DNA of 64,000 bases from Mytilisepta virgata (Eukaryota > Mollusca > Bivalvia > Mytilida > Mytilidae). The stretch spans positions 248,001-312,000 of the forward strand of contig JAPWFG010000026.1 of assembly GCA_028015205.1 (NCBI GenBank), given 5' to 3'. The notes under the pieces are model-generated. The model saw only the letters and a list, made by a program, of their open reading frames with translations. It was not told where the DNA came from and did no database searches. Numbering within the stretch: the first letter of the stretch is position 1; every line of letters starts with the position of its first letter. Below, in pieces: positions 11,322 to 22,621 of this stretch. A program made the translations under genes and the position numbers.

Positions 11322-11983
11322 TGGTGTAAAATTTATTGTGTAATATATGATTGTAATTTGGTGCACTCTGATTATAAGTGTGCAGGAGTTAATTGGGTTA
11401 TGTCTTCATAGACCGAGTTCACCAAAATACCGACAATACTAAAATAACACAAATTATTCCCAGTATGTAGTTCAAATGACTAAATCAGATGGATGAATGG
11501 ACGACTTATTGTTTAACGTTCTGTGACAACCAGGTGCATATCAGGACGAGAACAAAACAGAAGGCTGAAACAATACACTAATCAAAAACTGGTTAAAGGA
11601 TCTGTAAACTTGTTAAACCTAAAATAAAATCATGTAATCTATATAGACATAGCAATGCATGAAAAGGTTTTTTTTTATTTTTTCCAATTTATTACATCAA
11701 ATTTGTGTAACATTGTGTCCAACATTTATCCAATCGTTAGCAATTATCAATTATTTAAAAGGTTGTTTCATTAACTAAATAAACTTTACGAGCAGTTTCT
11801 ACTTAAAAGACCAACAGCTGGGAAGAGATGATGTTACATTATTGTTTATAAAAAAAAGTATAGATTAACTACATATAAAATACTTCCGTTGTTTGTTCAT
11901 AAACGTTATCAAAGTCGCTACACCATTATATAATCATTTACATAATTATCTGTCTTACTAACATTAAAGGTCATGTTGTAAGT
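11322..11983 (+). other. Spacer and 5' flank of esterase copy C
   Basis: Near-identical to 4470-5130, including the flank that probably holds the promoter. No gene is seen. Confidence 0.5.
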
Positions 11984-14900
11984 ATGGCATGGTTTGTGTT
12001 GTTGTATTATTTATTTGGAAGCAATGGGTGGTCCTTCATTCGTGATGGTGGAATCGCCACTGCACCTACTGTGACAACTGAATGCGGCCCAGTAGAAGGA
12101 ACGATAAATTCTTCAGTGTATGTATTTAAAGGGATTCCGTATGCTGAGCCACCTGTGAATAATCTACGTTGGAAACCGCCGGTTCCGAAGTCTAAAAATT
12201 CAGGTAATTGTTGGAGCGGAACGTTTAAAGCAGATTCATTTGGAAAAACCTGCACCCAAAGAGGTCTTGTAAACAAGAGCCAGATCATTGGATCCGAAGA
12301 CTGTCTTTACCTGAATGTTTGGACCCCTTGTGTTGACAAAAATGCCGATCTTCCTGTCATGGTTTGGATTCATGGTGGATATTTAAATTATCTTAATGGA
12401 AACTGGCCGACATATAGTCCATCGGAGGAACTTGCCAAGAATACGAATATGGTATACGTCAGCATGAATTATCGTCTAAATGCGTTCGGTTTTATGGCTC
12501 TAGACATTCTGTCAAATGCCTCAGAGAATAAAACGTCCGGGAATTATGGATTCATGGATCAGCTGCTTGCAATGAAATGGGTACAAAATAATATTCGCAA
12601 TTTTGGTGGGAATCCAAATTTGGTAGGTATACATGTATATTTTGCAGAAAGTAAGCCCACAGTGTACTTTGAAAACAAAATGGTTTTAAGCAAACCATTC
12701 AAGACGAATTATTACATAATGATCAATGTTTTGGTTGCAATCAAAAGGAAGGAAGTTAATTATTAAATAGAGCTGTGAATTATTTGAAGAATTTCCGTTA
12801 TTGTTCACAGGAATTACGTCATAAAGGTCATTCACGTTTTATAGAAATATACTGAATACTATTTCCAATAATTGTTTTATTTTTTATCATACTTAAACAG
12901 AAATGATAAGAGATATGGGACAAGTGTCAGTATCTGGAAAATTCTGCATGTTACATGTGTTAATTGAGAAAATACACAAGAAGTCATCTTGCAGCCTGTA
13001 ACACGTCAAACCAGTTTCATTTCTTTTAATATTTAGTACAAACTCAAGTCTGTCGCAGTTTGTAAATATTTGTGTGTATTCTAACTATTTCGTGTATTTA
13101 AGGTAACAGTCTTTGGTCAGAGTTCTGGAGGTACCAGTATCTATGCTCTCCTAGCATCGCCAATGTCAGCTGGGCTTTTTCACAGAGCATGGATGATGAG
13201 TGGATCTCCTGTCCTAAACAAAACAACAGTTGAAGCCTCAAAAGATAATCTAGTATTTCTAGACAAGACTGGATGTTCAGATATTAACTGTCTGGTGTCA
13301 CTTCCGGCAGCTGATGTCATAAGAGCGATTCCATGGGATGTGTTTCCAAACTGGGAGATGGCAGACCTAACCGATTTACCAACCGTCAATTTATTTGACG
13401 GAGCTTTGGCAGTAGTTGATGGTATTTTATAAAAACATACATAAATGCTATCCGATATGCAAAAATTCCTGTCCACGGCCAAACTAAGCCATCTTTTAAA
13501 AAACAAGTCATCAAAAGATCATACGGATCAAAATTGTGATGATATGAATATCTCGTAACCAACTGAATACATAGATGACGTCCATTTAACATTCCATTAT
13601 CTATAATGATTTTCATGCAGAAGATCAAAATATTCCAGCCCCTTGTAGACAGGAAAAAGCCGTCATCTCAGGTTATATAAATATTTTTGGATTTTTTACT
13701 TAACGAACCACATGTCCATCTTAATCTCTTGATTTCTTTGGCAGACTTTTTTGTATACACCTATTGACAGTTAATGTTCAATCCGGATTTGTCCGGATAT
13801 TAAACAAATTCAAATGAAGTTAGAATTAAAGGTCACAATCCCGGGGTCACAATATACAATAAAGAGCTGAGGGAAGGAACACATTCAAAGGAAATGCTTT
13901 AGTTTGATGATAGTTTTGAACCCATCTAGCTACTAATAATATAAACGCATTATTTTAAGTGTTTACGATCATTTAAATATTCCTCGTAAAGTGCCATGTT
14001 ACAATGTTAGGGAACTAGTTGGTCTCAGCTGGTTTGTAACGTCATGAAAAAGTTGTGTAATATCAGAATAAATCCGGATTGGGCATGTACTGTCTGTCCT
14101 TTTATAATTATAGGTTACGTTCTACCAAAAGCGCCACTTGAAGCATGGAAAAAGGGCGAGACGATCGATGTGCCTGTTATTATAGGTAAAGTTTGTACTT
14201 TTGACAGCATCAGTGATATGATATTACTTTATGACTTAAATTATTCGACACAATATGTGCCAGTCATGAACTTTTGGTTGCTTTAAAGCCAACACCTTTA
14301 AAACGGCTTTTATCAAAAACCAAATAATTAAAAATATTTGGTCAAAATGGTAAACATGTTCTGCTGTTTAACCTGTTTCCTGATCAAGATTTGCATGTAA
14401 TTTTTCCTATCTTATATGGTTATAGATATTTTACATATGAACGGTAACATATATTCAAAGTATCAAACTGTACAAGATTTTCAATTTTACCATTGTGTCT
14501 TTTTAGGCACTACAGGCCAAGAAATCGACCAGAACCCAGTAACAAAGGACATTGACAGCTGGACATGGCAAACCTATACAGAAAAGGTCAAGGACAGGAT
14601 GGGTCAATTTCCGGGTTTAAACGTATCACAAGTGTTACAACTGTATCCCTCAGGTGTTGTAACCCCCGAGTACCAGTATACATCAATGGCGTCTGACCTC
14701 AGGGTCACCTGTCCAAATAATGAACTTGCAATACAAATGAAAACGGCATTTACATCACCAGTTTACAGATATGTTTCACTAGCTTCGCCTCATGTACCAA
14801 CTTCTATCTTTGAAGCACCATTTAAAGCTAAATATGCTGCACATGGATGGGACTGTTTAGCTTACTTCGGTACCATTAAATATTATTACACGCCTGTAGT

Positions 14901-15105
14901 ATCAGATGTCAATCTAATAGAAAATATACGAAGAGAAATAACTCGCTTTGCCAAAACTGGTAAACCGAGTACAGACATCTGGACTTCCTATCCAGACAGC
15001 ACCGCCATTGTTGATAGTAAATTTAGCGTCGTTAAATCTTACCACAAAGAGCAATGCTCTTTTTGGTCAAATACAGGATTATACTCTTATGCCTGGATAA
15101 ATTGA
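11984..15105 (+). CDS. Type-B carboxylesterase/cholinesterase-like gene, copy C
   Basis: A tandem duplicate of copy B. Exons are 11984-12622, 13103-13421, 14114-14185 and 14507-15105, with exon lengths 639, 319, 72 and 599 nt exactly as in copy B. The 542-residue product keeps Ser220, Glu349, His456, the HGG loop and all six paired cysteines. I find only two residue differences from copy B: Pro for Gln at 36 (TECGPVEG) and Asp for Asn at 284 (PAADVIR); exon 4 is identical in protein. Introns and flanks are also nearly the same, so the duplication is young or the copies are being homogenised. A change in intron 1 removes the stop that follows exon 1 in copy B, so exon 1 appears to read on to 12766; that extension is intronic. 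Substrate and tissue of expression are unknown. Confidence 0.92.
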
Positions 15106-15732
15106 TAAAATTTCAAACAAATGTTCGTTTTTGTTTTTGCTGAAATTAAAAGAAAAAAATTGATTATAAAACAGAGCTTATTAAAGGGATTTCCATAATT
15201 ATTGAAAGGAATCACAGCAAGTTTCTTCATTGTGTTACTGAAATATCTAAAAATTAAAGACCTGCATGTTTCTATTTTGAATCAACCTGGTTTGCACAGA
15301 AGGCCAAGTGAGCTACTGAAATCACTTGAATAGACCCATTTATGTCCATAATTTAGGACCAAAATGGCCGATATACTAAACATTTGAAAAAACACCTATG
15401 AAACAACAAAACCCAACAGTCGAGATCCAAATTTATTGTTTCACAATTGTATAATACAGAGTTCAATACCTTGAGAATATGAGGATCCAGAATTATTCTA
15501 CCATAATACCCCCCCCCCCCGCCATGTTATTAATTTTCAATTTTTCTAGACGTAAGGTTCATCCTCCTTCAAGCAAAGATAACCTTACCTGTATTCTGCT
15601 TCCATGTTTAGTCGTATTTTGTTTTATTACTCACCATGTTTAATTGTTTTTCTTTATGATATTTTAGTACATATTAGTAGTAGGTGTTAATATAGAAATG
15701 TGCAGTGTACACCTGAATTCCCTTTTTCTGAA

Positions 15733-15995
15733 GGGATTCGGTGGCCGAGCGGTCTAGGTAGTTCGTCATGACTACTAATGATCACTAGCTTGTCAACCTT
15801 GAGGTTGTGAGTTCGAATCTCACCTCTGGCGGGTTGTGTTTGACTCCGATCTTAATTGACAAGGATTGCCCATTTTCCTACCGAAGGTCGGTACTCCGGC
15901 TTCTTCCACAAATAGAAACTGGTCCCGCGAAATAGCCAAATGTGCTGAAAACGGCGTAAAACCCAAACTAAACAAACAAACAAACAAACAAACAG
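15733..15995 (+). mobile_element. tRNA-derived SINE (unit C)
   Basis: Full-length copy with head ggtggccgagcggtctagg, B-box-like gttcgaatctcacc and an (aaac)n tail. It has perfect 9-bp target-site duplications, ttttctgaa, at 15724-15732 and 15996-16004. It is the same insertion as at 2146, and the same family as 43457. Confidence 0.85.
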
Positions 15996-16325
15996 TTTTC
16001 TGAAATCAACTCACCTGCTTGAAAGAAGATAACGTTTTAAATGTACAGTGCGGTTAAATATCTATGAATCTATTAATTGACTTACTACTGTGACATTAAG
16101 TTAGTCCAAAATTCCAATTTCTTGTTACGTCAAACGACCTTTTAATTTATGGGATTGGGAATTGTAACTAACTTTCTATGTAAGGTAAGGGTGTTATATT
16201 TCAAGGGTATATTTTTAATATAATTCCAGTGGAATATTTAGAATAGCCGACATTGCTTATTATGGTAGATTGACCGGAGGGAATCACATGTAAAAGTGGA
16301 TTATGATTTGTCTCCTAACATATAC

Positions 16326-16392
16326 CGCACCAACGGGGTATCGCACCCGGAACCATTGGTACACTAGTCCACCGCTCTACCAACGGAGGCTA
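16326..16392 (-). mobile_element. tRNA-like SINE head, reverse strand (unit C)
   Basis: Counterpart of 2743-2809. The minus strand keeps gcctccgttggtagagcggt and ggttccgggtgcgatacccc. Confidence 0.55.
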
Positions 16393-16495
16393 CACGACAA
16401 TAAATAAATGTAATCAATATCTCCACATTGTCATTTCCATGGAGTGGTGTCTCCATGATACATACCACATATTCTGACATTTTCATATTAAGAAA

Positions 16496-18046
16496 AAAAA
16501 AATTCTTTATTGCAAAATTACACCCATAAGGGTCAAGCAATACAAACAAACACATATACATTTTAAATACAATGCAATACAATACAATACAATAGAACAT
16601 ATTTCAATCATGAGCTTGTCTGACATGGGTCTGACCCCCTCAGTTCTAAAGACTGTTTAATGAAGACTCCAATATGACAAACAAGTTCAGGAATGGGGTT
16701 TAGAATGTGTTTTAGTTTATTAAATTCATCAAGATATTGAAATGATGGTACATAGTCTTTTATATAAGCCAAAAAAATAGAACGCAATGATATGTTAATG
16801 TCACAATACAACAAGAAATGGAATTCGTCATCTAGGACTCCACATTTTTTACATAATCTTTGTGCTCTTGGGATGTTTCTGTACCTTCCCAATTCAATGC
16901 CTAGAGAATGATCACTAAGTCTAAATTTTGAGAGTAACTGCCTATGTATAAAATTATTACAATTTAAATATTCCTCAGACTGACAATTAGTTTTTAATTT
17001 CCCATAGAGACAAAGTTTGGATGAGGAATCTAATTTTGAAAGTTTATTTAAAGTAGTTTTGTTTTATTCCTCTGAAATACACTTTTTAATATTACATTTT
17101 ATAACGTTTTTTTTTTTTATTGTTTAAAAGGTACATTGATATTAGAGCTATTTTCTGCGTTTATTTGCATATCTTTAAAAATTTTATCTGCATATGAGTA
17201 CCAAGAATAAATTCCTGCGGAATGTAAATTTATGTTTGTTTGTAGAGATTCTTTAACCAGGGGATTAATATCATTACAATTTATTCTATAAAAGTACATG
17301 AGTGTTTGAGTTTTTATATAAGAGTCCAAAGTAAATCTACCTAATTCTGATCTAGCACCTATGTTAGTGGCTGTCTTATTCAGTCCTAATATTGCTTTAC
17401 AAAATTTAAAATGAACCTTCTCAAAAGAATATTTTTCTGCTAATGCAAGAGTATCACAAAAAGTATTATTTACAGCAGCTCTATTAGATACCCTACAAGT
17501 TGACTGAAAATTATCCATAAACCAAATTTCAGAGTTGTATGTCAAAATAGGTCTTATAAGAGTATCAAATAATTTACATGACAAATTAGTTGGAACAAAA
17601 TTGAAATTTGACATATATTTCTTCAATAAAAATAAAATTTTAATACCTTTTTTAGACAGCTCTTCAGTGGTTTTTGTAAAATTTCCCCTATAGTTAATAA
17701 TATTCCCTAGAAATTTAAAGTCCTTAACTTCAGTCAAAAATTTATTATTGAACAAGAGGGGTGGGGATTGTTTATAAATGTTCTGAAAAACTAGAATTTT
17801 AGTCTTGTTTGTATTTACACTCAACTGCCATTTAATGCAATATTTATTTAGTTTATCTAACGCATTTTGAAGCCCCTGGTGTGTCTCAGACCGTAACACT
17901 AAATCATCTGCGTAACTGAGAGTTTGGACACTTGAAGAGTCAAGAACTGGAGGATTACAAGTTTCATCAAAAGCTGAATGTAAATCATTAATATAACAAT
18001 TAAACAAAGTGGGATTTAAACTGTCCCTTGTCTTACCCCTCTTATA
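16496..18046 (-). mobile_element. 5'-truncated non-LTR retrotransposon (LINE)
   Basis: Inserted into the third esterase unit only. A 9-bp target-site duplication attaagaaa flanks it (16487-16495 and 18047-18055); units A and B show the single uninterrupted site. On the minus strand it encodes the later part of a reverse transcriptase (about 17117-18046): LFNCYINDL, then the catalytic YADD in LSYADDLVL, then NTNKTKILVF and FLGNIINYRG, which are palm and thumb blocks in the right order. After stop codons the frame resumes at 16608-16892 with a C-terminal CCHC-type knuckle (CKKCG...HFLLYC). The 3' end has AATAAA and an attgt-type short repeat. The endonuclease and first RT blocks are missing and stops are present, so it is dead. 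The clade cannot be fixed by eye. Confidence 0.9.
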
Positions 18047-18275
18047 ATTAAGAAACATAAATTTGTTTTAAAGAAAAAAGTAGTTCTTATAGGTAATTTT
18101 TTAATAATACATATGCAAGATACTGCTCTAGACGGGAATGGCACTAAATATTCAGGATTGTGTTGTTTTCTAACAAAGCTATAGAGTAGGTGTGTATGAG
18201 TACGGGAGAAGGAAGGGTAGAAATTGTTCAGATGAGCTCGTCTACTAAAAGGTTAAGACGGTCAATAATTGTTCT

Positions 18276-19366
18276 GCAGCAGAGCTGTTGTAGTTTTTCT
18301 ATATTTCGGAGTTACTCTGGTTGTATATTTTAAAGTTCCTTTTGCAGAGCTGCTCTAGTTGTTCTATATTGCAGAGCTGCTCTAATTGGACCATATTGCA
18401 GAGCTGCTCTATTTGTTCTAAATTGCAGAGTTGCTCTAGTTGTTCTATATTGCAGAGCTGCTCTTGTTGTTCTATATTGCAGAGTTGCTCTAATTGGACC
18501 ATATTGCAGAGCTGCTCTACTTGTTCTAAATTGCAGAGTTCCTCTAGTTGTTCTATATTGCAGAGCTGCTCTAGTTGTTCTATATTGCAGAGCTGCTCTA
18601 ATTGGACCATATTGCAGAGCTGCTCTACTTGTTCTAAATTGCAGAGTTCCTCTAGTTGTTCTATATTGCAGAGCTGCTCTAGTTATTCTATATTGCAGAG
18701 CTCCTCTAATTGGACCATATTGCAGAGCTGCTCTATTTGTTCTAAATTGCAGAGTTGCACTAGTTGTTCTATATTACAGAGCTGCTCTATTTGTTCTAAA
18801 TTGCAGAGTTGCACTAGTTGTTCTATATTACAGAGTTGCTCTAGTTGTTCTATATTGCAGAGTTGCTCTAGTTGTTCTATATTGCAGAGCTGCTCTAGTT
18901 GTTCTATATTGCAGAGTTGCTCTAGTTGTTCTATAATGCAGAGTTGCTCTAGTTGTTCTATATCATGTATATTGCAGAGTTGCTCTAGTTGTTCTATATT
19001 GCAGAGTTGCTCTAGTTGTTCTATATTGCAGAGCTGCTCTAGTTGTTTTATATTGCAGAGCTGTTCTAGTTGTTCTATATTGCAGAGTTGCTCTAGTTGT
19101 TCTATATTGCAGAGTTGCTCTAGTTGGTTTATAATGCAGAGCTGCTCTAGTTGTTTTATAATGCAGAGCTGCTCTAGTTGTTCTATATGGCAGAGCTACT
19201 CTAGTTGTTCTATATTGCAGAGTTGCTCTAGTTCTATAATGCAGAGCTGTTCTAATTGTTCTCTATATTGCAGAGATGATCCAGTTGTTCTATATTGCAG
19301 AGCTGTTCTAGTTGTTCTATATTGCAGAGCTGCTCTAGTTTTTCTATATTGCAGAGCTGCTCTTAC
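18276..19366 (+). repeat. Expanded 27-bp minisatellite with 108-bp higher-order repeat
   Basis: About forty copies of the 27-bp unit ctctagttgttctatattgc plus agagctg. From about 18348 to 18780 four variant units recur in order (two with gttgttctatatt, one with attggaccatatt, one with tttgttctaaatt), giving a 108-bp higher-order period; beyond that the array is more uniform. Each unit contains agagctgctct, a short foldback. Four of six frames have no stop in the consensus. This yields a 358-residue Cys/Ser-rich frame on + and an EQL/CNI-rich frame on -, with no start context, splice support or recognisable domain, so I do not call a gene. Confidence 0.9.
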
Positions 19367-19399
19367 ATTTGAAGAGTATAATAATCAGAGTGTGTAACA

Positions 19400-19810
19400 A
19401 GAAAGAACTGTTTTTAACTGATAATTAGTATGATGGTAAGACGCTGCATGTTTTAATGCACGGAGAACATCTGTCTTAAGAGCTGTTCGAAACTGTTCAA
19501 CTTTCAGACATATTATGAATTAAGGTCAGAACCCCTGACACTGTTTTATAACAAATTTACATAAATAATGTCATGAACTCAGAAACAGCTCTTACTTAGT
19601 TTAGAGTTTGATCAGAAACTGTTGTAGGTGGTAGCTTATCTTTTCCATTAGCTTTTCTGAAGCTCCGAGACCTGTTCTTACAGTAAATGATAATGTCTTT
19701 GAGAAGTTAAAACTTTAAAGCTTATTCTAAGTAAATGATTAAAAAATATATAGTTCCCCTAGCTCTTCAAGTCTTTATAAAAATAACAATTTAACAGTTT
19801 GTTTTGTCAG
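19400..19810. other. Unit-C-specific sequence after the minisatellite
   Basis: Separates the minisatellite from the flank that resumes at about 19815 (gcataactttatacagcttt). It has no counterpart in units A or B. I see no gene or terminal repeats. Confidence 0.4.
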
Positions 19811-20069
19811 ACTTACTGCATAACTTTATACAGCTTTGTACTAGATTTACTGTAACATAAATGTAACAAGCACATGCAGGATCATAGAACTGAACGTAGG
19901 TAAATAGAACATGAAGGAAGCAAGTTTTGTTGTCCTTTTATCACTGGCATAGCTACCCATATACACGGAAGCACGTGTTCCCACGTCATTTTGATAGAAA
20001 AAAAGATAAATACTAAAGTTGCCTTTTTCTAAAGTCCTTAGTGCAATATCAGGCAGAATAAGTAAAGTC

Positions 20070-20544
20070 AAGAAATACCAAAGGGATATTCGAAGGAAAG
20101 AAAAATTGTAACAACTGACAAACTCCGGAGAACAACGAAGACAAGACCAAAACAATACATGGACTACTATTAAAAACTAAAAACATATGAACAACATGGA
20201 AGCCACCAAAAAACCGTTGGTAGACTCAGGTGCTCCGGAAGAGTAAGCAGTCTCTGCTTCCTGCAGGACCCCCGCCATGCTGTCCATGTCAAATCCGGTA
20301 TGAGGAAGGGATAATATCAATGGAACAGGTCAATTTTCATTTAGGAAACGGTTTTTTTCATACCTGTCAACCAAGTCATGATGACGCCCATAAAACTTTA
20401 ATAAGGATGACAGCTTAGGAGCAACGTACCCCTGTCTGAGCAACTTTCCTGTCAGGAGCCGGGCTCTGTCCAGGAAGTCAATGTATATATCACAAGCTCT
20501 GGAATAACGTATGAGTTGTGAAATATATACTCCATACGCCGGCG
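20070..20544 (-). mobile_element. Retroelement-derived coding fragment (PAYGVYISQLIRYSR family)
   Basis: Inserted between aatatcaggcagaataag and ttaacaaaacgaatgttc, which are nearly adjacent in units A and B. The minus strand encodes PAYGVYISQLIRYSRACDIY followed by LLTGKLLRQGY and FYGRHHDLVDRY. The same block, with variations, is at 42036-42470 (+) and 55070-55670 (-). I associate it with the tail of reverse-transcriptase-type mobile-element proteins, but no RT core is present here. The Met used by the longer frame (to 20707) lies in minisatellite DNA and is not native. Confidence 0.65.
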
Positions 20545-20574
20545 TTAACAAAACGAATGTTCCTTCATCACTGT

Positions 20575-20801
20575 TTTGGAACCACGTACCGACTGTCAAC
20601 CGTACATCGCCCCGGTAAACTACAAATGAACTAGTGACCGCCCGATTACGTACCTGCCGTACATCGCCCAAACTATTGACCGCCCGACTGCCGGCCGCGT
20701 TCATCATTCAATCTATTCATAACCGCCCCACTGGCCGCCGTACATCGCCCACACTATTGACTGCGCCCGACTGCATGCCCGCCGTACATCACCAAATCTA
20801 T
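20575..20801 (+). repeat. GACCGCC-rich minisatellite, left part (unit C)
   Basis: Counterpart of 3590-3840. It breaks off at accaaatctat and resumes at 22555 with tgaccgccccactacgagat, interrupted by the inverted-repeat element between. Confidence 0.75.
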
Positions 20802-22554
20802 CATATGCAGCTATATCGGTCATAATTATGTTAGGTAACTCTGTTTAGACTTATTAACTGGTTACCCAATATCGGGAATCTACTGGTCCCGTTCATGCCA
20901 GGCATTCATCGTAGTACTTCGATAACTCTGTATTGATTATAGCAGGTTCTCCACGTCTTCACTTTAAAAAACTTTATATTTGAAATATGTAGTAACATTT
21001 CACATGGATTATAATTCTAATATATGAAATTGTGACAATAATTAATAAATATGAAATTTATCACCAATTTATACAAACTGTCAAAAGTACATAATTACAC
21101 GTGATAAAGGGTAATGGTGCAAGTTTTTTTAATTTTTTAAGCCGCGAGAAAAGCGATTTTTTTGGGGGTAAAATTTATTTGAATTTTATCTGAAGAAATT
21201 TATTATGCGCAATTAACATGCATGTGTGTTTCATGTAATTAAAACTAATTAACGATTTGACATGTATATTATACCTTGACTGTCCGGATGTTTATTGTTC
21301 CAACCGTTAATTAAGGTACACAGGTACATTGTATGTATACAGGTAAACCGTTTGCTGACCAAAAATAGCGTGATTTCATTTCTAGATAATTAATGCAACA
21401 TTTTAATAAAGAGGTGTGTGTGTGTTTAAGGGGGGTTCACAAGGAATGCAGTGGTGAAATATAATTTCAAATGTCAGATAAGTAACATTTTAATTTATTT
21501 TAAATTAATAATTTATCTTTTTGGTATTTATATATTAAACATTTGACATATTATATGAGTAATTCTATTTACTCGTATATATATTTACTTTGTTATGGCA
21601 AGGTAGAAGCTGATTAGGATGGGCGCCATCTTGAATAATAATAGTAAAAAATAACACATTTCAAAATAGCTAATTTTCAAATCAATTTGGAAGGGACATA
21701 ATCAAAATTTAAACTATTGCAATTACGATATTTCGAAAAAGTTAAAGAAGGTTTTACTCAAACATATGATATATGAAGACCAAAGGATATACTTTATTAG
21801 TAACATCCGAGACATAAAACAAAAAAAGGCATGTTTGAAATGGAACCTTTATTTTTGTTTGAACTTTCAGGGTTTTTGCATTTTATTAGACATATAGCAA
21901 CCTATAAATATAGTTTTATATCTTAAACACTATAAGAAATAACAAAAGGAACATTATTATTACAATAATGGGACTATTTTCATAATGAAAAAGTATTATT
22001 TAACAAAACCCGTTTATTTATACAATTTTGAATTTTACCGCCAAAACTACATCCGGTATCGCCATTTTGAGTCCAAATCATGTATATTTTTACAAAATAT
22101 CGGTCATTTTAAAATTAATTTGGAAGTGATTTCAATATCTCATTTAGTTGATATAATCTTAAAGTTCCATGTTTTATCATAGTCAAATGGGCAGCACATT
22201 TTTATGAAAGTAAAGAATTATCATGTAATTCTTGAACCAACTAGGGAAGGTTTCATAGATTTCGACATTTTTCAACGTTAGCCATATAAAAATCTTCAGT
22301 AAAGATATGATTTTTTCAAATCAAATTGGAAGTGATTTGCTCAATTCAATATCTATTTAAAATGGGCTCAAAATATTGGTAATTGATCATACTTTTACGA
22401 GATAGCAGCACATTTTTTTTGTTATCGATAAAATTTAATACAAATTAGAGATAAACATGACACTCCCGTGCATTTCTATATAAATCGACATCGCCATATT
22501 ACGATCATCACACAGGTGACCAAAGTCACGTGATGACCGATATAGTTGGATATG
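20802..22554. mobile_element. 1.75-kb element with 22-bp terminal inverted repeats
   Basis: The left end catatgcagctatatcggtc (through cat at 20823) matches the reverse complement of 22533-22554 at 20 of 22 positions. Rejoining the flanks restores ctat-tgaccgcc as in units A and B, so the insertion is precise, with no clear target duplication. The interior is very AT-rich, has only short reading frames, and carries diverged internal copies of a caatttggaagtgatttc-type motif (about 21680, 22115, 22325). It is probably a non-autonomous DNA transposon; the superfamily is not evident. Confidence 0.75.
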
Positions 22555-22621
22555 TGACCGCCCCACTACGAGATTGCCCACTACATTCATATCAGCAGCG
22601 CTGGAGTAAAAAATAATACGG
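22555..22621 (+). repeat. Right part of interrupted minisatellite and end of array homology
   Basis: gaccgccccactac and cagcagcgctggagtaaaaa match units A and B. Similarity ends near aataatacgg, which I take as the right boundary of the triplicated region. Confidence 0.65.

Noticed and set aside
12623..12766. Longer exon 1 reading frame of esterase copy C
   Set aside because: A donor site gtaggt at 12623 matches copy B, and the extra codons align with intron sequence that has a stop in copy B.
18299..18610. 103-residue EQL/CNI-rich frame on the minus strand
   Set aside because: Same minisatellite read from the other side; no domain or start context.
18276..19366. CRISPR-like periodicity
   Set aside because: Units are head-to-tail without unique spacers, and the genome is eukaryotic.
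18321..19397. 358-residue Cys/Ser-rich open frame on the plus strand
   Set aside because: It is the translation of a 27-bp minisatellite with no stop in that frame. Other frames are equally open, and units A and B hold only short degenerate versions.
20330..20707. 125-residue minus-strand frame as a gene
   Set aside because: It is a chance fusion of a retroelement fragment (up to 20544) with GACCGCC minisatellite codons.
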